15,078 nt of DNA from Embleya sp040605455 (GTDB lineage: Bacteria > Actinomycetota > Actinomycetes > Streptomycetales > Streptomycetaceae). Both the position numbers and the translations under genes were made by a program. Shown here one piece after another: positions 1 to 7,097 of this stretch. Below the pieces are notes generated by a model that saw only the letters and a list, made by a program, of their open reading frames with translations, ran no database searches and was not told the origin of the DNA. Numbering within the stretch: position 1 is the stretch's first letter; each line of letters opens with the position of its first letter. Location: contig NZ_JBEXCV010000185.1 in assembly GCF_040605455.1 (NCBI RefSeq), positions 1 through 15,078 of the forward strand, given 5' to 3'.

Positions 1-111
1 CTCGAACTCCGGGTAGTACTCCGGCTCCGGTTCGAAGTCCGGTTCGTAGTCGTTCTGGTAGTCGGGCTGATAGTCCGGCAGGGGTTCGCGGACGCCCCGG
101 GAAGGGGGCAT
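1..111 (-). CDS. Partial N-terminus of an acidic, Tyr/Pro-rich protein of unknown function
   Basis: This is an open frame on the minus strand with an ATG at 111-109. It begins 27 bp after the murA stop and runs out of the window at base 1, so only the first 37 residues are visible. It opens with MPPSRGVREPL and then becomes a string of four-residue units of the type [P/N]-D-[Y/F]-[Q/E], followed by Glu/Tyr/Pro-rich sequence. About 86% of codons end in G or C, which supports real coding on this strand. There is no good Shine-Dalgarno sequence, so translation may depend on coupling to murA. The segment looks intrinsically disordered and strongly acidic. I do not recognise the family and assign no function. 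It could also be a chance open frame, because tandem repeats can stay open in several frames. Confidence 0.45.
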   Translation of the reverse strand, partial: MPPSRGVREPLPDYQPDYQNDYEPDFEPEPEYYPEFE

Positions 112-138
112 CGGGGCCCGAGCGGCCGGCGGGAATCG

Positions 139-1482
139 CTAGGCGACGCTCTCGGCGACCCGCATCGGCAGCTCCACACGGGCGCCCAGAGCCTCCAGCT
201 TGGCCTGGAAGTCCTCGTAGCCGCGCTCGATCAGGTCGATGCCGGTGACCCGCGAGGTGCCCTCCGCGGCGAGGGCGGCGATCAGGTACGAGAAGCCCGC
301 GCGCAGGTCCGGGATGTCCAGGTCGGTCGCGTGCAGCTTGGCCGGTCCGGAGATGACCGCGGAGTGCTGGAAGTTGCGCTGGCCGAAGCGGCACGGCGTG
401 CCGCCCAGGCACTCGCTGTACAGCTGGATCGTGGCGCCCATCTGGTTGAGCGCGGAGGTGAAGCCCAGCCGCCGCTCGTAGACCGTCTCGTGCACGATGG
501 ACAGCCCGGTGGCCTGGGTCAGCGCGACCACCAGCGGCTGCTGCCAGTCGGTCTGGAAACCGGGGTGCACGTCGGTCTCCAGCGCGATCGCGTTCAGCGG
601 GCCGCCCGGATGCCAGAAGCGGATGCCCTCGTCCTCGATCGAGAACGCGCCGCCGACCTGGCGGAAGACGTTCAGGAAGGTCATCATGTCCAGCTGGCGG
701 GCGCCGCGGACGTAGATGTCCCCGTGAGTGGCCAGCGCCGCGCAGGCCCAGGAGGCGGCCTCCAGACGGTCCGGCAGGGCGCGGTGGTCGTAGCCGACGA
801 GCTTGGACACGCCGGTGATCCGGATCACCCGGTCCGTGGTCACCGAGATGATCGCGCCCATCTTCTGGAGCACGCAGATGAGGTCTATGATCTCCGGCTC
901 CACCGCCGCGTTGGACAGCTCGGTGGTGCCCTCCGCGCGCACCGCCGCGAGCAGCACCTGCTCGGTGGCGCCCACGCTCGGGAACGGCAGGCTGACCTTG
1001 GTGCCCTTGAGGCCGTTGGGCGCCTCGATGTAGAGCCCCTCGGGGCGCTTGGTGATCACCGCGCCGAACTCGCGCAACACGCTGAGGTGGAAGTCGATCG
1101 GCCGGTCGCCGATCATGCAGCCGCCCAGGTCGGGGATGAACGCGCGACCCAGTCGGTGCAGCAGCGGTCCGCAGAACAGGATCGGGATCCGGCTCGAACC
1201 CGCGTGCGCGTCGATGTCCGCGACGTTGGCCTGTTCGACCTGGGTCGGGTCCATCAGCAGCTCGCCGGGCTCCTCGCCCTCGCGGACCGCCACACCGTGC
1301 AGTTGCAGCAGGCCCTTGACGATGCGCACGTCGCTGATCTCCGGGACGTTGCGCAGTCGGCTCGGCGCCTCGCCCAGGAGCGCGGCCACCATCGCCTTCG
1401 GCACCAGGTTCTTGGCGCCCTTGACGCGAACCTCGCCCTCAAGCGGGGAACCGCCGTGAACCAAGAGCACGTCGTCTTGCAT
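139..1482 (-). CDS. murA: UDP-N-acetylglucosamine 1-carboxyvinyltransferase (MurA)
   Basis: This cytoplasmic enzyme transfers enolpyruvate from PEP to UDP-GlcNAc, the first committed step of peptidoglycan synthesis. The frame encodes 447 residues; E. coli MurA has 419. Landmarks are the K24-N25 pair in KGAKN, the PEP-binding loop Cys122 in GGCMIGDRP, Asp312 in TDWQQP, and Arg394 in PDLRAG near the end. These match the E. coli Lys22/Asn23, Cys115, Asp305 and Arg397 positions. The frame stays open far upstream on the minus strand. I chose the ATG at 1482-1480 because GAGG lies five bases before it and the protein then begins with the family-typical MQDDVLLVHGG. Cys122 rather than the Asp found in mycobacteria predicts a fosfomycin-sensitive target. 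The gene is divergent from the VanZ-like gene across a 151-bp spacer. Confidence 0.97.
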   Translation of the reverse strand: MQDDVLLVHGGSPLEGEVRVKGAKNLVPKAMVAALLGEAPSRLRNVPEISDVRIVKGLLQLHGVAVREGEEPGELLMDPTQVEQANVADIDAHAGSSRIPILFCGPLLHRLGRAFIPDLGGCMIGDRPIDFHLSVLREFGAVITKRPEGLYIEAPNGLKGTKVSLPFPSVGATEQVLLAAVRAEGTTELSNAAVEPEIIDLICVLQKMGAIISVTTDRVIRITGVSKLVGYDHRALPDRLEAASWACAALATHGDIYVRGARQLDMMTFLNVFRQVGGAFSIEDEGIRFWHPGGPLNAIALETDVHPGFQTDWQQPLVVALTQATGLSIVHETVYERRLGFTSALNQMGATIQLYSECLGGTPCRFGQRNFQHSAVISGPAKLHATDLDIPDLRAGFSYLIAALAAEGTSRVTGIDLIERGYEDFQAKLEALGARVELPMRVAESVA

Positions 1483-1633
1483 GAATCCTCGCACTTCTGT
1501 GGGTACCGAAGCCGACAGGGGAGATGGGCCGACAGCGCTACACGGTAGTCGGATCCGTACCGCTCCCGCGCCGGCTCGCGGAGCCGAAGGGCCCGGGAAA
1601 AAGGGTCGTTCGGCCCGTGACCGAAGGGGTGGG

Positions 1634-2008
1634 ATGGTCGGCCACAAGCTTGCGTACTGGGCATTCGCGGGAGCGGTGCTGGTGAACCTGGCCCTCCTGT
1701 TCAATCCGGGCAGTCCGGGAGACCCGGCGCCGTTTGTTCCGCATCGTGACAAGATCGTGCATTTTCTCTCGTTCGCGGCCATTTCCTGGACCGGTCGGCG
1801 TGTCGGAATCGGTCCGCTCGTGCTCGGCGTGGCGCTTGCGGCACACGCGGTGGAAAGCGAATTGATCCAGCACTTCGTGCTCCCGCATCGCAGCGGCGAC
1901 CCGTGGGACGTGGTCGCGGACCTGCTCGGCACCACGGCCGCGCTCGTATTCGCCGGCCGACTTCCTCGCGGGGTGGCGCACCGCGACGCGGCGGTTGCGG
2001 GATCATGA
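1634..2008 (+). CDS. Small VanZ-like membrane protein
   Basis: This is a 124-residue protein with hydrophobic segments at about 8-23, 41-53, 60-76 and 93-108, so it probably sits in the membrane with three or four helices. Two VanZ-like signatures are visible. One is DKIVHFLSFAAI (residues 39-50). The other is the second half, S-E-L-I-Q (75-79) followed by an Arg and W-D-V-V-A-D-L-L-G (91-99). The frame is open further upstream, but GAAGGGG lies about six bases before the ATG at 1634 and the protein becomes hydrophobic right after it, so I start there. VanZ itself gives low-level teicoplanin resistance by an unknown mechanism; most family members are uncharacterised. Its position beside murA fits a cell-envelope role but does not prove one. 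The stop is four bases before the YqgE start, so the two are likely one operon. Confidence 0.78.
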   Translation: MVGHKLAYWAFAGAVLVNLALLFNPGSPGDPAPFVPHRDKIVHFLSFAAISWTGRRVGIGPLVLGVALAAHAVESELIQHFVLPHRSGDPWDVVADLLGTTAALVFAGRLPRGVAHRDAAVAGS

Positions 2009-2012
2009 GCCC

Positions 2013-2570
2013 ATGACCGAGGTATCGCTCACCGGACGCCTGCTCGTGGCCACGCCCGCGCTGGCCGATCCCAACTTCGACCGGTGTGTGGTCTTCCTCC
2101 TGGAACACGACGAGGACGGCACCCTCGGCGTGGTGATCAACAGGCCCAGCCCGGTGGATGTCAACGACGTGCTCGTGCCGTGGTCCAAGATCGTCAGCGA
2201 GCCGCCCGTGGTCTTCCAGGGCGGCCCCGTCGCGATGGACTCGGCACTGGCCATCGCGTCGGTGCCGGGTGGCGCCGAGCCGCTGGGCTGGCGTCGCGTG
2301 CACGGCGGCCTGGGGCTGGTCGACCTGGACGTGCCGCCCGAACTGGTCGCCGCCGACTTCGGCTCGATGCGAGTCTTCGCCGGCTATGCGGGCTGGGGAC
2401 CCGGGCAGTTGGAGACCGAACTCAAGTCCGGCGCGTGGTACGTGGTCGACTCCGAGCCCGGCGACGCGTTCACGCCCACACCGGACCGGCTCTGGCGGGC
2501 GGTACTGCGGCGGCAGGTGGGCGAGTTGGCCATGGTCGCCACGTATCCGGAGGATCCGACGCTGAACTGA
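2013..2570 (+). CDS. YqgE/AlgH family protein (DUF179)
   Basis: This is a 185-residue protein, the usual family length. It opens with the family hallmark, TGRLLVATPALADPNF (residues 7-22). Then come GTLGVVINRP (36-45), FQGGPV (68-73) and the late block VFAGYAGWGPGQLE (121-134), all expected for YqgE/AlgH. It is predicted cytoplasmic with no signal peptide or membrane segment. The molecular function is unknown; the old AlgH link to alginate regulation in Pseudomonas does not define a reaction. I chose the ATG at 2013. A TTG at 1995 is also in frame, but it would add six residues with no homology value. The ATG is four bases past the VanZ-like stop and has only a weak ribosome-binding site, which points to translational coupling. 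Confidence 0.95.
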   Translation: MTEVSLTGRLLVATPALADPNFDRCVVFLLEHDEDGTLGVVINRPSPVDVNDVLVPWSKIVSEPPVVFQGGPVAMDSALAIASVPGGAEPLGWRRVHGGLGLVDLDVPPELVAADFGSMRVFAGYAGWGPGQLETELKSGAWYVVDSEPGDAFTPTPDRLWRAVLRRQVGELAMVATYPEDPTLN

Positions 2571-2677
2571 CGTCGGACTCGGGCCGGATCGGGGCCGCGA
2601 TCGGGTCCGGCGCCGGCCGGCGGGGAGCGGGACGCGCGGGTGATCCAACGCGCCGTTCGGTGCCGCCGGCGTCTGGC

Positions 2678-2690
2678 TATCCTGGTGGGT
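2678..2690 (+). promoter_or_regulatory. Probable leaderless promoter of the DUF3039 gene
   Basis: A TATCCT hexamer at 2678-2683 fits the actinobacterial -10 pattern TANNNT. Its last base is eight bases from the A of the ATG at 2691, so transcription is expected to begin at or one base before the start codon. A GGTGGG lies between them but ends one base before the ATG, which is too close to work as a Shine-Dalgarno sequence. The -35 candidate (TTCGGT near 2656, 16-bp spacing) is weak. This is inference from spacing only. Confidence 0.5.
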
Positions 2691-3008
2691 ATGACCACTC
2701 CCCAGAGCTTCCCGGAGCCGGAGCACGGGACGGGCACCGGCACGCTGATCGAGGAGACGCCGAAGCTCTCCCACGGCGACGGTGACCACGAGCGCTTCGC
2801 GCACTACGTCCAGCGCGACAAGATCATGGAAAGCGCGATGTCCGGGAGCCCGGTCATCGCCCTTTGCGGCAAGGTCTGGGTGCCGGGTCGCGACCCGAAG
2901 AAGTACCCGGTCTGCCCGATGTGCAAGGAGATCTACGAGACGATGCCGGCCGGCGGGGCCGGTGGGGACAAGGACAAGAGCGGTGGCAAGAGCGGCGGTA
3001 AGCAGTAG
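2691..3008 (+). CDS. DUF3039 family protein with a Cys-pair (probable zinc ribbon)
   Basis: This is a 105-residue soluble protein of the actinobacterial DUF3039 family. The N-terminal third is polar. A helical block (about 32-50, DHERFAHYVQRDKIMESAM) follows, then the conserved core with Cys59 (ALCGKVW) and Cys75/Cys78 (VCPMCKEIY). The Cys arrangement suggests a metal site, most likely zinc, though only three cysteines are present and a His or a partner would have to supply the fourth ligand. The last 15 residues are a Gly/Lys/Asp-rich tail that looks disordered. The frame stays open back to 2640, but the ATG at 2691 gives the family-typical start and sits at a leaderless spacing from a -10 hexamer. 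The function is unknown. It is separated by 120 bp from the YqgE gene. Confidence 0.9.
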   Translation: MTTPQSFPEPEHGTGTGTLIEETPKLSHGDGDHERFAHYVQRDKIMESAMSGSPVIALCGKVWVPGRDPKKYPVCPMCKEIYETMPAGGAGGDKDKSGGKSGGKQ

Positions 3009-3017
3009 TCGCTGAGA

Positions 3018-3043
3018 GTGCGCTCGAGGTGCGCTCGAGGTGC
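3018..3043 (+). repeat. 11-bp perfect tandem repeat, two copies plus a stub
   Basis: GTGCGCTCGAG occurs at 3018-3028 and again at 3029-3039, followed by a partial GTGC. It lies just after the DUF3039 stop. Each copy contains the palindrome CTCGAG. It may be simple slippage; no function is evident. The rest of the 3009-3275 spacer is G- and T-rich on the plus strand and holds no gene I can support. Confidence 0.8.
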
Positions 3044-3259
3044 CGGGGGCGTCGGTCGTTTCGGCCGGCGCCTCTTGCGTTGCGTCTTGGTCCGGTTGGG
3101 AATCGTTTGCCCGCCCGTCCACCCGTTTCGTTTTGGTCGAAGGCTTGGTTTTTACGGCTTCGGGGTGGGTCTGTGGGGGCCTGGTGGCCTCCGGGTGTGG
3201 TGGGGTTTCGGGTTCGCTCAAATCTCGGTCGGGACGGCCCGTCGGAGGGCGCGTGGCAA

Positions 3260-3268
3260 TAGGGTGGG
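3260..3268 (+). promoter_or_regulatory. TAGGGTGGG: -10 hexamer or ribosome-binding site of the FAD-subunit gene
   Basis: TAGGGT (3260-3265) is a good streptomycete -10 sequence (TAGRRT type) and lies 10 bases before the GTG start at 3276. The overlapping AGGGTGGG (3261-3268) could instead be a ribosome-binding site with seven-base spacing. The two readings are mutually exclusive on one transcript starting here: if this is the -10, the mRNA is nearly leaderless. I see no convincing -35. Confidence 0.4.
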
Positions 3269-3275
3269 CGGCGCT

Positions 3276-4127
3276 GTGGACGCGACGATCTTGATGCCGC
3301 TGTCGCTCGACGAGGCCGTGGATGCCCTCGCGCGCGACCCCCGGGCACTGCCGGTGGCCGGGGGGACCGACCTCATGCCCCGCGTCAACGCCGGCACGGT
3401 GCGACCGCCGGCCCTGGTGGGCCTGGCGAAGGTCGCCGACCTGCGGCGGTGGGGTTACGAGGGTGATTTCGTCATGCTCGGTGCCGGACTCACCTGGGCC
3501 CGGCTGGCGGACGCCGACCTGGCCTCGCTCGTCCCGGCGCTGGCCGCCGCCGCCAACGAGGTGGGTACCGCGCAGGTGCGCGCGATGGGCACCCTCGGCG
3601 GCAACATTCTCGCGAGCGGCCGAGCCGCCGACTCGCTGCCCGTACTCGCGGCCCTGGAGGCCACCGTGTCGTGCCGGTCGCCGGGCGGAGTGCGCGAGGT
3701 CGCCCCGCACCTGCTCGCGCCCAAGGCGGGTGCGATCGCCGAACAGCTCTTGCGGCCGGGGGAGTTGATCACCGGGGTGCGGGTGCCGTTGCTGCGCGGC
3801 GTGCAGGAGTTCGTCAAGGCGCCGGTGGGCGGCGGACGACACCTGACCCTGGCGCTGGTGGCCGGCCCCGTGGTCGGCGACGTGCGTTGTGCGGTCGGAG
3901 GGGCGCATCCCGGTCCGGTGCGCGCGTTCGACGCGGAACAGTGGCTGGCGGGACGGATGGACCCGCACACGGGTCGGCTCCCGGACGCGCGCGACGCGGC
4001 CGACTTCGGCCGGCTGGTCGCGGACGAGGTCCGGCCCGACGCGGAACAGCGGGCCGCCCGGGCGCACCTGCGGCACGTGGTCGCGGTGTGCGCGCGGCGC
4101 GCGGTACAACGGGCGTTCGGCGGATGA
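3276..4127 (+). CDS. FAD-binding subunit of a xanthine dehydrogenase/CO dehydrogenase-type molybdo-flavoenzyme
   Basis: This 283-residue protein has the length of CoxM/XdhB-type medium subunits. It passes electrons from the iron-sulfur subunit to FAD and on to an acceptor. The two FAD-binding loops are present: AGGTDLMPRVNAG (residues 28-40) and TLGGNILASGRAADSLP (106-122). A C-terminal CO_deh_flav_C-like domain covers about 175-283. No extra [4Fe-4S] insertion is visible. I chose the GTG at 3276 because the family-typical opening begins there and AGGGTGGG lies upstream; a GTG at 3264 is the main alternative. Its stop overlaps the ATG of the next gene (ATGA, 4124-4127), so the subunits are translationally coupled. 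The substrate cannot be read from this subunit. Around 180-195 the usual Arg-containing FvK...R pattern is replaced by a Gly-rich stretch (VGGGRH). Confidence 0.9.
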   Translation: MDATILMPLSLDEAVDALARDPRALPVAGGTDLMPRVNAGTVRPPALVGLAKVADLRRWGYEGDFVMLGAGLTWARLADADLASLVPALAAAANEVGTAQVRAMGTLGGNILASGRAADSLPVLAALEATVSCRSPGGVREVAPHLLAPKAGAIAEQLLRPGELITGVRVPLLRGVQEFVKAPVGGGRHLTLALVAGPVVGDVRCAVGGAHPGPVRAFDAEQWLAGRMDPHTGRLPDARDAADFGRLVADEVRPDAEQRAARAHLRHVVAVCARRAVQRAFGG

Positions 4128-4693
4128 GCGGCCCCGGGTTCGACTTCGATGCGGCCCCCACGACCTCGTACATCCTGCGCGTCAACGGCGAGGCGCGGCT
4201 GATCGAGAACGCCTGGATCGGCGAGAACCTGCTGTACGTCCTGCGCGAGCGGCTCGGCCTGCCCGGCGCCAAGGACGGCTGTGGGCAGGGCGTGTGCGGG
4301 ACCTGCACGGTGCATCTGGACGGGGTCGCGGTGTCCGCGTGCCTGGTCGCGGCGGCCACCCTCGGCGACCGCGAGGTGCGCACCATCGAGGACCTGGACA
4401 ACGACCCGGAGACCGCCGAGGTGCAGCGCGCACTGGTGGAGTCCGGCGCGGTTCAGTGCGGGTTCTGCGTGCCGGGAGTGGTCGCGTCCGCGTGCGCGCT
4501 GCTGGCCCACGGGTCGGAGCCGAGCGAGGTGGAGATCCGGCGTGCGCTGGACGGGCACCCCTGCCGGTGTGCCGGGCCGCATCCGATGGTGGACGCCGTG
4601 CGCACCGCGGCGCGCAGGCGCGCACCGCGCGAGACCCATTCGACGATGATGTTCAACGTGATCGCGCCGCCCGCGTCCGGCGGCACCGAGTGA
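4124..4693 (+). CDS. [2Fe-2S] subunit of the molybdo-flavoenzyme
   Basis: This 189-residue subunit carries both expected iron-sulfur clusters. The plant-ferredoxin-like domain has Cys53, Cys58 and Cys61 (DGCGQGVCGTC) plus Cys73. The helical second domain has Cys112 and Cys115 (QCGFCVPG) and Cys147 and Cys149 (HPCRCAG). All eight ligands are intact, as is Gln111 before the second cluster, which contacts the pterin in related enzymes. The protein therefore looks able to carry electrons from molybdenum to FAD. The N-terminal 14 residues and the last 20 or so extend beyond the conserved core. The ATG overlaps the stop of the FAD-subunit gene. The gene ends inside the first copy of a 17-bp repeat that continues to the next start codon. 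Confidence 0.95.
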   Translation: MSGPGFDFDAAPTTSYILRVNGEARLIENAWIGENLLYVLRERLGLPGAKDGCGQGVCGTCTVHLDGVAVSACLVAAATLGDREVRTIEDLDNDPETAEVQRALVESGAVQCGFCVPGVVASACALLAHGSEPSEVEIRRALDGHPCRCAGPHPMVDAVRTAARRRAPRETHSTMMFNVIAPPASGGTE

Positions 4694-4740
4694 TCGGCGA
4701 GACCAAGTGATCGGCACGAATCGGTGATCGGCGAGTCCGC
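4690..4740 (+). repeat. Three tandem 17-bp repeats spanning the small-to-large subunit gene junction
   Basis: Units begin at 4690, 4707 and 4724, each opening with GTGATCGGC. The first and third share their first 12 bases (GTGATCGGCGAG). The first unit contains the TGA stop of the [2Fe-2S] gene, and the third starts with the GTG used by the large subunit. Because 17 is not a multiple of three, only the third GTG is in frame with the large subunit. Confidence 0.85.
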
Positions 4741-6895
4741 ACCGCGCCCCGACGGGGACGCCAAGGCACGGGGGCGGTTCTCCTACACCGGCGACCTGTG
4801 GGCCCCGGGCCTGCTGTGGTGCGTGCTGGTGCGCTCGCCGCACCGACACGCGCGGATCCTGGGCGTGGACGCGGCCCCGGCCTACGCGGTGCCGGGCGTG
4901 CGCGGCGTGGTCACGGCGGCGGATCTGCCGCCGGGCTCGTGCCACGGCGTGATCGTGGCGGACCGGCCGGTGCTCGCGGACGATGTGGTGCGCTTCGCCG
5001 GGGAGGCGGTCGCGGCGGTCGCCGCGGAGACCCTGCACGCGGCGCGGGCCGGCGCTGCGGCGGTGCTCGTGGCGTACCAGCCGTTGGAGGCCGCCTCGGA
5101 TCCCGAACACGCCTTCGCCGGACCGCCGTTGCATCCGGACGGCAACGTGCTGCGGCACATCGCGCTGCGCCACGGCCGGCCGGTGAAGCTGCGCCGGGAC
5201 GGTACGGCGGTGGACGAGGTGGTGGTCGAAGGGCTGTACGAGGTGCCCGCGCAGTACCAGGCCAACCCGGCCACCGACGCCGCGCTCGCACTGCCCTCGC
5301 CGGACGGCGGCGTCGAACTGCACGTGGCCTCGCCGGATCCGCACGCGGACCGGGATCAGGTCGCGGAGTGCCTGGGGCTGCCCGCCGGGATGGTCCGGCT
5401 GATGCCCACCGGCGCGGGCGGTTCCTCCGGCACGCGCGAGGACGTCGGGCTGACCGCCGTGGTCGGTCTGCTGGCGCTGCGCACCGGACGGCCGGTCAAG
5501 GCGGTGCTCGAGCGGGACGAGTCGTTGCGGGTGGGCGGGCATCGGCACGCGGCGCGGATGAAGTACACCCACCGGGCGGACCGGGACGGCCGGCTGCTCG
5601 GGGTGGAGGCGCAGATCATCCTGGACGGCGGTGCGTACGCGGGCGCCTCGGCGGAGGTGATCGGGCGGCTGATCGGCTGCGCGGCCGGGCCGTACATGGT
5701 GCCGTACGCGGCGGTCGACGCGTGGGCGGTGCGTACCAACAATCCGCCGGCGGGGGCGATGCGCGGGCCCGGCGCGGTGCAGGTGTGTTTCGCGCACGAG
5801 GCGCAAATGGACAAGCTGGCGGACGCGCTCGGGATGAACCCGGTGGAACTGCGGCTGCGCAACGCGCTGAGCTCCGGAACGATGCTGACGACGGGTCAGG
5901 TGCTGGACGGGCCGGTGCCGGTGGGGGCCGCGTTGCGGGCGGTGGCGGAGGCCGCGCCGCCGGCCACGCCGCCTGCGCCCGGGACGTTGCGCGGGACGGG
6001 GTATGCGGTCGGGCTGATGCCGCTGCTGGGGATCGAGGGGGCCGACGAGTCCTCGACGGCGACCGTGCGGCTCGACGGCGGCGTGGTCACGGTGACCTGC
6101 GCGGCGGTCGAGGTCGGGCAGGGTTTCGTGACGCTGGTCCGGCAGATCGTGGACGAGGTGCTGGGGGTGCCGGACGCGATCGTGCTCCAGGCGGGCACCG
6201 CGCTGCCGACGGCGGGGGCGCCGGGGGTGGGGCGACACACGTGGCTGACGGCGGGTGCGGTGGAGCAGGCGGCGCGGGAGATCCGCGAGCGGTTGTTGGC
6301 GCCGGTGGCGGCGCGCTACGGGATGACGGCGCGGTTGTTGGACGTGCGGGACGGGCGGATCAAGTCCTACGACGGGCTGATCGATCTGTCGGTGGATGTG
6401 ATGTACGAGGACACCGCGACGGTGACCACGGCGGGTGCGTGCCGGGCGCCGAGCACCGAGCCGCTGGACGACGCGGGGCAGGGCAACGCGTATCCGGCGG
6501 TGGCCTTTTCGGCCTGTCGCGTCGTGGTCGACCTGGACCCCGAGTTGGGCACGATCCGGGTGGTGGAGGTGACCGGGGCCCACGACGCGGGGCGGGTGCT
6601 GGATCCCGCGCAGGCGCGGGTGCGGGTGGAGAGCTCGGTGGCGATGGGGGTCGGGCTCGCGCTGACGGAGGACATCGAGTCGGCGTGGTCGCCGCCGGGG
6701 ACGTGGGACGTGCCGCCGGTGCGGGTCGCCGCGTGGATCGAGGAGCCGCAACCGGGCGCGCCGTTCGGCGCGAAGGGCCTGGGCGACGCGACCATCGTCC
6801 CGGTGCCGGCGGCGGTCGCGGCGGCGGTGCGGGATGCGACGGGTCTGGAACTGCCGCGATTGCCGCTGCGGCCTCGGGATGTGGTGGTGGATTAG
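4724..6895 (+). CDS. Molybdopterin-binding large subunit, xanthine dehydrogenase family, with degenerate cofactor motifs
   Basis: This is a 723-residue protein, somewhat shorter than CoxL or typical xanthine dehydrogenase large subunits. Homology runs over the whole length. RPDGDAKARGRFSYTGDLW (residues 8-26) opens the hammerhead domain. AMRGPGAVQ (345-353) keeps the active-site Arg347. VEVGQGFVT (462-470) and LALTED (645-650) are further landmarks. Several landmark motifs are changed. The pterin loop GGGFGGK reads GAGGSSGT (230-237), the usual HxxLEP region reads QANPATDA (179-186), and the catalytic Glu of KGVGE is Asp688 in KGLGD. I recall a streptomycete subgroup that is similarly divergent, so this may be a clade trait and not decay. 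The substrate is unknown. The GTG at 4724 lies 30 bp past the previous stop, with no strong ribosome-binding site, and is fixed by the repeat frame. Confidence 0.88.
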   Translation: MIGESAPRPDGDAKARGRFSYTGDLWAPGLLWCVLVRSPHRHARILGVDAAPAYAVPGVRGVVTAADLPPGSCHGVIVADRPVLADDVVRFAGEAVAAVAAETLHAARAGAAAVLVAYQPLEAASDPEHAFAGPPLHPDGNVLRHIALRHGRPVKLRRDGTAVDEVVVEGLYEVPAQYQANPATDAALALPSPDGGVELHVASPDPHADRDQVAECLGLPAGMVRLMPTGAGGSSGTREDVGLTAVVGLLALRTGRPVKAVLERDESLRVGGHRHAARMKYTHRADRDGRLLGVEAQIILDGGAYAGASAEVIGRLIGCAAGPYMVPYAAVDAWAVRTNNPPAGAMRGPGAVQVCFAHEAQMDKLADALGMNPVELRLRNALSSGTMLTTGQVLDGPVPVGAALRAVAEAAPPATPPAPGTLRGTGYAVGLMPLLGIEGADESSTATVRLDGGVVTVTCAAVEVGQGFVTLVRQIVDEVLGVPDAIVLQAGTALPTAGAPGVGRHTWLTAGAVEQAAREIRERLLAPVAARYGMTARLLDVRDGRIKSYDGLIDLSVDVMYEDTATVTTAGACRAPSTEPLDDAGQGNAYPAVAFSACRVVVDLDPELGTIRVVEVTGAHDAGRVLDPAQARVRVESSVAMGVGLALTEDIESAWSPPGTWDVPPVRVAAWIEEPQPGAPFGAKGLGDATIVPVPAAVAAAVRDATGLELPRLPLRPRDVVVD

Positions 6896-6922
6896 GGGGC
6901 GGTGGCGGCGGGTGGGTGGCTG

Positions 6923-7033
6923 GGTCGCCTGGTCGCTCGGCCGTTCGGCCGTTCGGCTGCTCGGTCACCTGGTTACTCGGCTGCCCGGCCGCTCGGCTCC
7001 CCGTCACCCGGCCGCTCGGTCACCCGGCCGTCT
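6923..7033 (+). repeat. Degenerate octamer tandem repeat, 14 units
   Basis: From 6923 the sequence divides into consecutive 8-bp blocks close to GGCCGCTC: for example GGTCGCCT, GGTCGCTC, GGCCGTTC, GGCCGTTC, GGCTGCTC, GGTCACCT. One unit, at 7003-7009, is seven bases long. Exact GGCCGCTC occurs at 6987 and 7010. Every unit begins with G and most with GG. It fills the spacer between the large-subunit stop and the MFS promoter. There are no spacers between units, so it is not a CRISPR array. Confidence 0.85.
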
Positions 7034-7097
7034 CTGCGCCCGGCCCCGGTACTCCCTGCCGCCGATGCCGTCTTGGCTGAGAGCGGGGTGATTACAT

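Noticed and set aside
1483..1935. N-terminal extension of murA on the minus strand
   Set aside because: It overlaps the divergent VanZ-like gene, has no MurA homology, and the internal ATG at 1482 has a ribosome-binding site.
2603..2622. GC-rich palindrome (CCGGCGCCGG) as a terminator between YqgE and DUF3039
   Set aside because: There is no T-tract, and such palindromes are frequent by chance at this GC content.
3169..3190. Imperfect stem-loop (GGGGGCC, TGGT, GGCCTCC) as a terminator of the DUF3039 gene
   Set aside because: It is a short imperfect stem with no T-tract, about 160 bp past the stop codon.
1701..4109. Minus-strand open frame across YqgE, DUF3039 and the FAD subunit
   Set aside because: It spans three unrelated plus-strand genes and their spacers, and its product shows no family features.
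3455..6751. Very long minus-strand open frame opposite the molybdo-flavoenzyme genes
   Set aside because: It is antisense to three genes with clear motifs, is Arg/Pro/His-rich without any recognisable domain, and is the usual mirror-frame artefact of high GC third positions.
6923..7033. CRISPR array
   Set aside because: Units are contiguous 8-mers with no spacers and no cas genes nearby.
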